Source: Torymus aiolomorphi
Lineage: Eukaryota > Arthropoda > Insecta > Hymenoptera > Torymidae
Length of the DNA stretch: 64,000 bases
Direction of reading: 5' to 3'
NCBI GenBank assembly: GCA_036365515.1
Contig: CM070873.1
Span: forward strand, 229,911,876 to 229,975,875
Part shown: positions 1-10,400 of the stretch, piece by piece
Layout of the letters: each line of letters starts with the position of its first letter
Numbering within the stretch: the first letter of the stretch is position 1
The notes under the pieces: generated by a model
Told to the model about the DNA's origin: nothing
Databases searched by the model: none
The model's input: only the letters and a program-made list of their open reading frames with translations
Program-made: the position numbers and the translations under genes

Positions 1-364
1 TTAACTTCTTCATCTTAAAAAATAATTAAATAAACATTTTCTCTTAAAAGTTTGTAATTTTTTAATAATTTATGTTGTTGAAATTATAGTTTGAATCTGA
101 GCATGCGCCATTAGACAGAGACAGAGAGGGCCCACCGATCTCCTCTCTCTCTCTCTCTCTTTCTATCGATAGGATGCCTTGCCTACTCTATTTATAATAA
201 CTCTATGATTTTATACCACGAGTACCGAAAAAATCATATCAAAGTTGTCGTTTTGAGGTTAGAGTGGTATAAAATGTATTTAATGTTTTCAATGGTATAA
301 AATGTATTTAATGTTGTAAATAAACCGTTTTTAAAAATATACTATTTGAGTATTATGAAAACCA
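1..364. other. intergenic, low complexity
   Basis: No coding signal is visible. It contains a CT microsatellite at about 141-161 and the dispersed repeat listed separately at 209-275. Just after that repeat, a ~22-bp unit beginning TGGTATAAAATG is duplicated in tandem (about 270-313). Confidence 0.5.
209..275. repeat. ~65-bp dispersed repeat, copy 1
   Basis: The segment starts TTTTATACCACGAG and ends GTGGTATAAAA, so its ends form an 11-bp inverted repeat. A close copy is at 63067-63129 in the same orientation, sharing AAAGTTG and TTTTGAGGTTAGA inside. Two copies about 63 kb apart point to a short mobile or interspersed repeat. The family is not recognised. Confidence 0.7.
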
Positions 365-1952
365 GCCTCTCTTTTCGTAGGTACGGACAAGTTTCCGCAA
401 TTTATTTTTCACGGACTCTCTGCTTTTGCCCTGCAACGCTGTCATTATGAAACTGTTAGTACCTTGCCCTTCAGCGGGCTGAACCGCCAAAAGCTTAGAG
501 AATGTTGCGCAGAATGGCAGCTGTTCGAGGGCTCGCTTCTTCAGCTCTTTATTGAATGAAGCCCTAATATAAATCTTTGTATCAATTCCTAAGTATTCGA
601 GATTCTTGACGAAAGTTTTGTAGTAAGTGTTCAGCAGGTCATCAAAGTGATGGTCAAAGCCGTCTTCATCAAGATTCGACTAATGCAGAGAAAGAATGAT
701 ACGTCTTTCATAGCGCTACGAAAAAGGACCAGCTGCAAGTCAAGAAACTTGATGCTACACTGAAAAAAATTTTAGGTTACAGAAACCATAGTTTCGATTC
801 GCTGTACTAGCACTATCTATACAGATCATTTACCCTTACAGACGGCTGAAGCAATCTATTTATCTGTATAATGTAACGGCACTATTAGTCAGATGCGGAA
901 AATGTATTTGTACATCTCTAACAACGGTACGATTTAGTTTTGCCGCCTGCATTTGTTTGTTGCCAACGCTATAACGTGAACGTTGATGTTTATGTTATAA
1001 CTTGAAGGAGTCAAAAAATCCACCGCATCAACCGCGTGTTCGCAATCCGTTTTTGCATATTTCATTTTTAATCCAGTGTATTTATTAATCGAGATTATTT
1101 TAATGAAAAATATTTATGTATGTCGAATCATAACCTATTTAAGCTCCGATAAAAGAACTCTATACATTAGGGCTTTCATTGTATCTTGTACGGCTCTCAC
1201 AACTGAACCATATAATTACTGTACCTAAGGTTTAGGTATCTTCAGTGTATCGACGTTTCCACGCTTGTTATTAGGGAACATGATGTTATGCGCCCTGAAA
1301 TCGCAATGGATTACTGTACCCAAAGGTTAAGTTGGTGATACGATGAACGTTTTACTGTTTCGTATAGCTCGCCTTGATGACGGAAAAATGATCGCGTAAG
1401 ATAGAAGGGTCATCAATGTCGAAGTCTTTTTGTAAGATATCGAAATCATAATCAATCTGTACATATATAATTGATGCGCTCCGGTCGAACTTTAACTATA
1501 TGACTTTGTCGAAAAAGTCTGTAATCGAGCGTCGGTAAGTTTTCCATTAGCAAAGTCGCATGTTTGTCTACCTGTTCGCTGTTCAGATCCAACGAGTACC
1601 GATGTCCAAAGTACTTAGGTAAAAGATCAATTAATTCTTTTTCACTCACACCCACTTCTCTTTCAATGTCCCTGTACGCAGGAATGAATTCTAAATATAC
1701 GAAGATCTCCTTCTGGAGCATTTCCGACCAACTAAGTGCTGACCCCTCACTTCTGTCCATTGTCTTTGCCACCAAGTATAGCTGTTCCTCCTTAGCATTT
1801 TTATCTCGATGAATAGTCCCGTTGAGTTTCACGAGTGAGCTTTGGAAGTTTTCACCGAGAGGTAATAAACGTGTCGCCGTGTAGTTGATAACATCCAGCC
1901 GGTCACAATTAATCCCTTTTCGTAAAAGAGGTTCTAAGAGCCGGGAAGTCAA
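365..1952 (-). pseudogene. EcKL (ecdysteroid kinase-like, CHK-type) kinase pseudogene
   Basis: Degenerate minus-strand remains of an insect EcKL kinase, a family that phosphorylates small hydroxylated molecules such as ecdysteroids and is implicated in detoxification. The N-terminal half is open at 1452-1952 (about 166 codons, no ATG at the open end, stop at 1452). A piece around 1252-1315 reads HCDFRAHNIMF, matching the H-x-D-x4-N catalytic loop. After a MITE (758-1247) the frame resumes as IKFLDLQLVLF, matching the DFG-like KFLDFQ region, and then continues near 365-680 in a shifted frame as a typical C-terminal tail (DLLNTYYKTF, LEQLPFC). Stops, at least one frameshift near 670-690 and the MITE make it non-functional. 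No first exon was found upstream. Confidence 0.8.
758..1247. mobile_element. 490-bp MITE with CACTGAA termini and TA target site
   Basis: Left end CACTGAAAAAAATTTT and right end TTCAGTG are inverted, with further imperfect matching inside (AGGTTACAG against AGGTACAG). TA flanks both ends (756-757 and 1248-1249). Removing the element with one TA joins the two kinase fragments in frame through VDSIKFLD, which independently fixes the boundaries. There is no coding capacity. The TA target suggests Tc1/mariner-type mobilisation. Confidence 0.85.
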
Positions 1953-2912
1953 TCTTCTGAAATTCCGATTCTTAGAAAAACATAAAATGCTTATTATATA
2001 GCATACCTATTATTAATTTACTTAAACTATTTTCCATTATTAATGAGATAGAACTACAGAAAGTAATAGTAGTTATCGTTAGTACGACAAGTACAAATAT
2101 ATTTTGGAAAAAATATCGACTATTTTAAACAAAAATATTGATGATATTAAAATATATCAAATTACCTATTAAGTTGAAGACAAATTTCCTGAATATTTAG
2201 TTATTTACACAATAATAAGAAAAACTGGTCCATGTGCATGACTCTCCATGTTTAATTATCATTTGATAATGATATTTTTTTTAAATTCTAAAAAGGTAGT
2301 GTTACATAATACAAAAAAAGCACTTTTTAAACGTATTACTCGTGCGATAACGAAGTATGAATCATCACGGGGAGGCACAAGATTAAATGTAGCACTGCTT
2401 AAACCACAGTAAGATCTAACCTCTGCACTAATTTCAAATCAGAACAGTATTAGAACTAATTAAGTTCATATTCCAAAACATTTGCAAATTTAATTTCACA
2501 TACCCATAATAACGATATCATATTGAAGAATGAGGATGGTGACAATCTTCATGCGCGGCGTTATTACAAATGAGGCTAATGCACATCACGAATACTTGTA
2601 CATAAATAATTTTTCTCGTCACTGGGTTTGGATATCTGTTAGATGTAGGTCCATTTTCTGAAAGGTCTTGAAATTTCCTGTCTATCTATATTTTTTGGGC
2701 CCAATCAGATAATATTAAGTGCGTTAAAAAAATAAAGAAAAATATAAAATCGAAAATAATTTTTCTCGTCGCTGGGTTTGGGGATCTGTTCTGACAGAAT
2801 CAGGTCCATTTTCTGAAACGAAATAATGGTTGAGTTTTAAAGTACCTAGATATCATAAACAAACTTCGAATAACAGTTGTACTTTGGGTTATCTACCTGC
2901 ATAGATATTGTA
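1953..2912. other. AT-rich intergenic with a ~60-bp direct duplication
   Basis: No gene is recognised. A segment beginning AAATAATTTTTCTCGTC and ending GGTCCATTTTCTGAAA occurs at about 2604-2663 and again at about 2755-2818 in the same orientation with a few differences. Confidence 0.55.
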
Positions 2913-4210
2913 TACGAGGGTCATTTGATAAGTACCTAGCCTACAAATGAAAACACCAAAATTTTACAAAAAATAAAATTAATTTTTCAATGTAGTCTCC
3001 TTTTAGTTGAATACACTTGGTCCAGCGGTGTTCCAATTTTTTTAACCCCGTTGAAAAAAATGTTTTCTCTTGGTTTGCAAAATAGGCCTCCGTGGCGGCG
3101 ATTATTTCCTTATTGGAGTGGAATCTCTTCCCGGCGAGCGAATTTTTTAGGTTCGGAACCAAAAAAAAGTCGCACGGAGCCAAATCTGGAGAATACGGTG
3201 GATGGGGCAGCAGTTCGTAGCGTAATTCGACCAATTTAGCCGTGGCGAGTGCAGAAGTGTGAGCCGGTGCATTATCGTGGTGGAAAAGCACTTTCTTTTT
3301 AGACAAATGGGGCCGTTTTTCTTCTAACACGGCGTCAAATCGGCTCAATAGTTCGGCGTAGTACTGTCCTGTGACCGTTTTGCCCTTCTCCAGATAGTCA
3401 ATAAAAATCACACCTTGAGAATCCCAGAAAACAGTGGCCATCACCTTTCCGGCCGACGGGACCGTCTTCGCCTTCTTCGGAGCAGGTTCACCGGGTAAGG
3501 TCCACTGTTTTGACTGCTCCTTGGTCTCTGAAGTGTAGTAGTGAATCCATGTTTCGTCGACGGTCACGTAACGACGCAAAAACTCTTTTGGATTGCGATT
3601 AAACAGCTCCAAACACTGCTCTGAACTGGTCACACGGATGCGCTTGTTGTCTGCAGTCAGCAAACGCGGCACCCACCTTGCTGACAGCTTCCTCATGCCT
3701 AAAATCTCATGTAGGATATGCCACACGCGTTCTTCTGAGATGCCTACTATCGCAGCTATCTCGTGCACCTTTAATCGGCGGTCTGACAAAACGATATCGT
3801 GTATTTTTGTCACGTTCTCCTCCGTAGTGGCTGTTTTCGGAGCACCTGGGCGTGGATCATCAAAAACCGACGTACGACCACGTTGAAACTCGTTATACCA
3901 AAATTTAACGGTCGCCATCGAAGGAGAAGCATCCCCATATACACTGCATCCAAGCGTTCTTTAATTTCACTGCGCGATTTCCCTTCCAAAAACAAGAATC
4001 GAATCACCGACCGATATTGTTCTTTCTCCATTTTTTCAAAAATCAACGGACACATTTGCTTTCACACGCTCTCAAAAATAAACTACAACTCCGATCCGGC
4101 TGAAATTTCGTCTGTAACCGTTTACAGGAAGATACTGCACTGTAGTGTATTTCTGGTCCGATAGTGGCACCATCTGGCGGTGAGGCTAGGTACTTGTCAA
4201 ATGACTCGTA
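2913..4210 (-). mobile_element. mariner transposon, 1298 bp, nearly intact
   Basis: Terminal inverted repeats are TACGAGGGTCATTTGATAAG at the left and the complement of TACGAGTCATTTGACAAG at the right; the right copy lacks two G residues. Both are flanked by a TA duplication (2911-2912 and 4211-4212). The element is the usual ~1.3 kb for mariner and carries one minus-strand transposase gene filling most of its length. The transposase has a frameshift, so this copy is probably not autonomous. Sequence integrity suggests fairly recent insertion (inference). Confidence 0.93.
2941..4031 (-). pseudogene. mariner transposase, DD34D, frameshifted
   Basis: Cut-and-paste transposase of the Tc1/mariner superfamily. 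The main frame (2941-3918) contains the second helix-turn-helix (VHEIAAIVGIS) and the catalytic triad: D in VTVDETW, D in HHDNAPAH and D in PCDFFL, with 34 residues between the last two. The WVPRLL and YSPDLAP motifs are also present, and the C-terminus ends in LKGDYIEKL. The N-terminal first helix-turn-helix starts at the ATG at 4029-4031 (MEKEQYRSV) but lies in a different frame. An extra two bases in a TATA stretch near 3936-3940 separate it from the body. About 360 codons in all, close to the family norm. Confidence 0.92.
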
Positions 4211-4212
4211 TA

Positions 4213-4734
4213 TTTTATTCATAGATAGAACTTTTCCATAACTTCATTTGATTTCCATATCTCTTTAAAGAAAGAAAAACCTTTGAATTTACCATTTCAT
4301 TATCAGTGTGTTGCTGGTTCTTGATATCGTATTCAGTATGAATTTATACAATACTTTGCTAGCAGTGGTAGTAATACTTAATAAAGTGTACCTGGCTAAC
4401 GGCGAACTTATATAAACAAATAACTAAAATATTACTAAGTTTACATTTTAGGAAGTGTAAATGCCATAATTTATTTCGGATTAGTACATAATTATGAAAT
4501 ACAAGCAATATTCGTTTTTAGCCTTATAGCTAACTTTATAGTTATCTGAAAAATAGCTAACTTCTGGTTAACATTTCTACCAGGGTACCCTTAATAAAAT
4601 AGTAGCATAAAATCCTTGATTGCCATTGACGCATCCTTTTAATAAAATAATAGAGATAAATTTTCATTCTCTAATGCTCACTCGATTAAATATTAGCATA
4701 TTTACAAAAACTTTTTCACACAAATTGAATTTAT
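4213..4734. other. AT-rich intergenic
   Basis: No coding region, RNA gene or repeat was recognised between the mariner target duplication and that of the LTR. Confidence 0.4.
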
Positions 4735-4739
4735 AAGAT

Positions 4740-5265
4740 TGTTACGTGTGAAGGCTCTTCACAACTACAACAGGTGGAGGGTTTCAGCTTTCTGTGCCGG
4801 TCCAGTGATGGAACGGTGCAGTGAAATACAAGGCACGTATATATAATAGAATTGTATATTTATTAAATACTTAATATAAGAGAGAGAGAGAGATATCAAG
4901 TCCTACTCGCGGCGCGGTTGCTCGTAATTGCAGTCTCCTTCGTGGATAAATGCGTGGCCTCTACTCGTCTGGTGACTCGTACGTCCGGATCTCTCTCTGC
5001 GTCTTGGTGATCCTCGAACTCTTCGGTACGTGGTACTTCTACCTCCGACGTATCGTACCCTCTCGTTCTCTTTCGTTGGTGGGACTCTCCTGTGTGTCCT
5101 GATCTCTCATTATTTATACCCGTCTCCATCCGTCTTGAGTGGGGATAGAAATACGGTTATTGATTTCTCTTGGTTTGGCAATCCAATGTCCACCTCAGCT
5201 CAATGCTTTCTGAGCTGCTGAGTCGCAACTGCACTCCTGAGCTCTATGAGCTCCCACTCGTAACA
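4740..5265. mobile_element. solo LTR (526 bp) of an LTR retrotransposon
   Basis: The segment begins TGTTACGTGTG and ends CACTCGTAACA, the TG...CA ends of a retroviral-type LTR with a 7-bp TGTTACG/CGTAACA inverted terminus. It is flanked by identical 5-bp direct repeats AAGAT (4735-4739 and 5266-5270). A TATA-like stretch lies near 4838-4846 and a GA tract near 4881-4894. No primer-binding site, gag or pol adjoins it, so it is a solo LTR left by LTR-LTR recombination. A 77-codon minus-strand open frame inside (4896-5129) is not treated as a gene. Superfamily (Gypsy, BEL or Copia) cannot be told from the LTR alone. Confidence 0.88.
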
Positions 5266-5270
5266 AAGAT

Positions 5271-5612
5271 TGAAATATATAATTTTTTTGCTCATTTTTA
5301 AAATCATATACACGCGTATTTCAATATACACAGAAACTTTTCGGATACGTATATACACTTGCCAAATGTACGTATATTTTAACGAGAATTTGAAAAAGAA
5401 GACCCGAAAACTCGAAGACCTGGAGAAATTCCAATAACATAATAAAGAAAAGATTACAAACTTTTTGATTGATTGCAATAGTCGTGTTGATTTTAATGTA
5501 CGTAACTGAATAAGTATTTTAAACTATTTTTACGCGTAGAATTGAAATCAATGAGTATACGTCAATTTTTGGCAAATCTAAAAATCAAATCTTCTTTCAC
5601 TTGCTGAAAAAG
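5271..5612. other. short AT-rich spacer
   Basis: Lies just downstream of the ionotropic receptor stop codon and probably includes its 3' untranslated region. No other feature was seen. Confidence 0.4.
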
Positions 5613-7463
5613 TCAAAATTTAAGCTTCAAATTTATGTAAAATAATAATAGTACTTCTACGAGAAAAACAATAAGCGAAAATCCATATCCAATTTGAATA
5701 ATGAACAGTAATTGCTGTAGCAATATACTTTTATCATCATCTATAAATTTCCTATTCTCGAGAAACAATGACCTAGAATAGTTTTGTTCAATAGACCATG
5801 CTTTGGAAATGCCAGATTCAAATATTTTTCTAAATATTTTATCGAAATTATAAAAAAACGGGAAACCTTTACGGAATATGTAAGTTTTTCCTGCATTGTG
5901 AAATTCTACATTAATAATTCTTAATGGAACATCCTTACGAAACTGTTTATAATCTTGAAGAAGTAGGCGTATTCGCATTTCTGATGTAAAACAAATCATT
6001 TGTTGTCCATTCATGATTCTTTTGACACAATCTTGAATATCATCTACTACTGTTGATTTTGAAGGTAAAGTTTTTGATTTTATATTGGTACTTAAGAGTT
6101 CATACAGGCCTCTGCTGACATGTATTTCCATGTTAGTTTTATCGATATCTTGAAAACTTTGAAATGATATTTCGTCATTAACCATTTTTATTTTTGTTAA
6201 CTCTGCATAAAAGTTTGAGAAGTAACTCATTGATATAATTATAAAGTAAAACATAAAACATTTCTCAGAAATGTTTTCTGGTTGATTCTTGACAGTTTGG
6301 TTTAAAATGATTTTAATTATTACAAATGATGAAATGTGTTCCCTACGCATTTCTAAATATATTGTAAGTTTTTTAAAAAAATACACTAAAAAAATAATCA
6401 TGCTTGCACCAAGTAAAAATGAAATCAAAGTTTTAATTTTCGTATTGCTTCTGCGTTTATACAATATTGGAGTGATAAGAAGGCAATTATCAAAATTAAT
6501 GACTTCACTAACTACTTCATTTTCATTATGATCAATCAATAGGTACGCCAAAAAATATTGAAATGGTATCACGTCCACTTTACCATGTTGTAGCTGACTA
6601 CGAGCACTAAAAGGATCCAGTTTTTCGAATAAAGTCTTTCCACTATTATTATAAATCTCTAAATGAGTAACAACGTCAAGTGTAAAGTTATAAACTTGGG
6701 CAACGAATTTGATGATTGCATATGTTGAACCAGAAAGCTGTGAATTATTTTTATAACTAAGCATTACAAATGGTGGAATGGGAAAATAAGGTACCTTTAA
6801 AATGAATCCATTTACGTCGATAACTTTATCAGGAAATATTAGCACACTTTCAGAAATACACTGGTTACGATATGATATGACAAATGGATTATAAGAAAAA
6901 ATGCGAGCATCGCAACTGATAGCATTGGATTTCTGATTTACTTTTATTATTGTGAAATCCAAAAATTGCTCGAGCCAAGCATATTTTAAGATGACATTAA
7001 CTGATTCGTCGGATATACTATTATTATTAAATATAATAACCAAACATTTGGGTTTCACTGAAAACGGTGATAAGTTGGATAATATTGATATTATTAAACT
7101 AATTCTGTCATGGATGTCGTGACGGATCATATTTTGTTCCAGTAAAATATATATTGTAACTTTTCTTGGATGCTGGAATATTGGTAGCTCCAAAATTGCC
7201 CTATCTGTACTTTCTCGGCACTTTCTGATGTCGATAATGACAATTGGAATTTTGCGAAACAAATTTTTTAAGATATAAATTTCTTCGGAGCTCACTAATT
7301 TTGAACTTTTGAAAATAGTAATTTGGTGATAATTTTTATCTTTTTCTATCTGTTCCATGAGAATATCCATCCAATTAATATTGTGAGCATTGATATAAAA
7401 GAATTCGAAATTCGAAATTAACATATGTAATTTTAATATTGAATAAATAATTTGAGGTTTCAT
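5613..7463 (-). CDS. divergent ionotropic receptor (IR), single exon
   Basis: A 616-residue uninterrupted protein with ionotropic-glutamate-receptor-like architecture, as in insect chemosensory IRs. A divergent amino-terminal region (about 1-200) is followed by a ligand-binding S1 half (about 205-320, including GFILKVPYFPIPPFVML). Then come a first membrane helix (about 344-363), a pore-side segment (about 378-390), a second helix (about 403-420, FMFYFIIISMSYFSNFYAEL), an S2 half (about 425-580) and a final membrane helix (about 584-611). The canonical R, T and D/E glutamate-binding residues are not obvious, as is usual for divergent tuning IRs. The ATG at 7461-7463 gives an N-terminus that may be a weak signal peptide. 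Predicted role: a ligand-gated channel in sensory neurons. The intronless form resembles antennal or taste IR expansions. Orthology cannot be assigned. Confidence 0.82.
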   Translation of the reverse strand: MKPQIIYSILKLHMLISNFEFFYINAHNINWMDILMEQIEKDKNYHQITIFKSSKLVSSEEIYILKNLFRKIPIVIIDIRKCRESTDRAILELPIFQHPRKVTIYILLEQNMIRHDIHDRISLIISILSNLSPFSVKPKCLVIIFNNNSISDESVNVILKYAWLEQFLDFTIIKVNQKSNAISCDARIFSYNPFVISYRNQCISESVLIFPDKVIDVNGFILKVPYFPIPPFVMLSYKNNSQLSGSTYAIIKFVAQVYNFTLDVVTHLEIYNNSGKTLFEKLDPFSARSQLQHGKVDVIPFQYFLAYLLIDHNENEVVSEVINFDNCLLITPILYKRRSNTKIKTLISFLLGASMIIFLVYFFKKLTIYLEMRREHISSFVIIKIILNQTVKNQPENISEKCFMFYFIIISMSYFSNFYAELTKIKMVNDEISFQSFQDIDKTNMEIHVSRGLYELLSTNIKSKTLPSKSTVVDDIQDCVKRIMNGQQMICFTSEMRIRLLLQDYKQFRKDVPLRIINVEFHNAGKTYIFRKGFPFFYNFDKIFRKIFESGISKAWSIEQNYSRSLFLENRKFIDDDKSILLQQLLFIIQIGYGFSLIVFLVEVLLLFYINLKLKF

Positions 7464-10400
7464 TTTCTTGATCTATTTTCATAATATATCTTTGTGTTAC
7501 TGAAAAGCTAGCCGCAACTGAAATCAGACAAACTTGAAAATGTGTTCTAGGTCACCTGAAACTAATAAATATGTAACGTGGAAAAGCACGACAGCCTTTG
7601 TTAAATAAAATTCGATCGATACAAATGTCGTTTATTGTGTCATGTATTTTTCATATATATATTAATAAAATCAATCAATATTAAGAACAAAATACTACCC
7701 TATTTTATTTACGCAGAGAACATTTAAAGCAATAATTAAAAAAAAAACTTATTTCTATTCGTACTTACCTATTTATTTATTAAAAACAGCTTGCATTTTT
7801 CAGAACTGTGAAGTAAAATATTAACAAAACATTATTTTTGCATCATATATCTAATAAAGATATATTTATGTTTATTTTGCACATTTACTCTAAATTATAT
7901 GCCCTTCCGTTCTCTCCCTTTCAGCACACCCCATCAGCACGTTACAAAAACATACCGGGCATTTCCTTAAAAAGCGCCCATAAATTTCGTGCCACCTATA
8001 CAATTACAAGTAACTCAGTGACTTTTAGCGACTTAAATTACGAAACCAATTAAAAGGTCCACATTCGGTTTCATAAATCCTCTTTTCATTAAAAGGCATG
8101 AGTTCTCTCTATCTCTCCCTACCATATCGTACAAAGACTCCCCACTGGCTTCCCGAGCGCGCGTGAGTTTCACTCCGCCTGTGTCAGACTAAGATGCGCT
8201 GCACGCGCGCACCTCTTTTTCATCTCGAAACAATCGCATTCCCACAGCGGAATCAGCGCGCACGCGCGCGTAACGTGAAATTCGAAGCAGGAACCGCGCG
8301 CAGCTCACATATAGCAAGAGCGACACAACAGATTACACGCGTGCGATTCATCACGTGTGCCGCGGCTTTTCCACTAAAGGCGTGCGTGTGTATGTGTGTG
8401 CGAACGATAGCGACTATGTGGCGGCGAGAGGCCGACCTTGTAATCTTTTCGTAAGCATTTGATCGACTCTGACCTTAATACAATTCCTGTGACGCCATAT
8501 ATACGCCGCGTGTTATACGCGTTACATGTATATATGTAAACGGCGAAATTACCCCGCGCGCGCCAAAAGTCTGTGCAGAGCTTTTTGCTTCCTTCCTTCC
8601 TTTTGCCCTACTTTCAGTCCCGTCCGGTTCCTTTTTAATGTACATATGCACATCACAGCTGGTCCACGCGAGCACTTTTGAGCTGAGTTTCTTCCGGGTA
8701 CAGGAAAGTCGCGCGCGTGATACACAGTGATCTTTTTTGGAGGCTACATGAGACGCACATAACTGAAGTATACGATATTGAAATTTTCAGCGCGCGGGCC
8801 CTTTCATCTTTTTCCTTTATATTGAAATTGCCTCAATGGCCCGCGTGACGCATGCGCGAGCGCCTGATTGATTAAACGCAAAGTCGTTATCTCTTCAGAA
8901 TCTTTGTGTATGCATGTGTACTCGTGAATCGGCTTTTCCTATGCGCTCCTTTACCCGGGCGCGCTTTGATGTCGAACATAGATTTTCGCCGGATAAAAAT
9001 TATTTTGAAACATTTCAAAACGATTCTTGACATTTTAAGTGGATTTTTTTTAACGCGCCTGTCGCAATTCACGTTCAAAAGCGTATATCGCACGCGCCGT
9101 TTGCGCCCAAATGCACGCGTGGCCGTTCTTTTTTTTCGATTTCTAAAAATTACAAAATTCCAAACATGCATATTTATCGAACTTTTATGTATAATCACGG
9201 CGTGTTATTTTTGATATCTTAATTGAATAAAGACGTGTAATTTGGTCAAAATATCCGGCCGAATTAACGAAAAAACGTGCAGGAGAGAGAGTCGGGCGTT
9301 GAACAATGACGCTTAATACCATGATGTGCCAGTTTAATATCACGCTTGCAGAGTGCAAAATGTTAATGGCGCGATTGCGTCGAATCATCTCGTTTTCTTC
9401 ACGGTAAGCCGTGCAATTAAATTTCGAAGCGTATATTTTTTTCAAAGGAATTGCGTAGCGAATTAACCCTTTTGCTGTGCAACACTGACGCAGTAGACGC
9501 GTCATTGTAGCATACCGCAAACGGGACGTAATAAAGTAGTGAGCGACGCGGACTGCACTTACAGCTTTTTCCTTTGTGGAATTGAGAATAAAAAGTTTTC
9601 AGGTATATATACAAGTGAAAATGATTGTAAAACATATATGAAAAATTAAAATCTTTGCGATGTTTTGTTAATTATAATGACGGAGTAAGGTTTTTTTTTA
9701 AGAAACATTTAAATCGCTACAAAGAATTTGTCTTGTAACAATTAAATTTAATTTTAAAATTATTTCTACAAACTTGCCGAACTAATTAGTAGTTGTAAAA
9801 ATAAAGTTTTTTTAATAAATCAACTTTCCGCAACACTCGAAATTTACATTCGATGAAGGTAACAAAGTGTTACATTTTAAAATTTTTTAATTTTAATAAA
9901 TTAGGGATTTTAATATGCAGTTAGTCACGTCATCGAGAGCAGATCAGTTTTTTCATGCAATAAAGTAAGTGAACTATTCTCATATCAAGACATCAGCTTC
10001 CTCAAATAAAATTCAGACATCATGGGCGTGTGTATGACAGTTAGGTAATGTCATTCTCTGTGAAAAAAAAAATCAACGATTTTATAAACGACTGTCTACT
10101 CGAGTTAATACAAGGCCTTGCCGAGAACCGAAACAAAGAATACAATTACGAAAAAATTAAACTGTATCGCGCAAACGCTGCTCATAATTTCATCTGACGA
10201 ATTGCGCGTTATATGTTCGAAAACCCAAGATAAACGAAAAAGGTCTTTTTACAAAATTTTATATATATACTTTTTGCATAAAGTGCGACCGCGCATTGTG
10301 CAACCCGCAACGCCTGCACTTTATTCAAAGCCCGCACAACAGTGAATTCGCATTTGCTGGCACTGCTATTCAAATACATATATATATATTGCAAACCTCT

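Noticed and set aside
4896..5129. 77-codon frame inside the LTR
   Set aside because: Lies wholly in the solo LTR, low-complexity charged composition, no family match.
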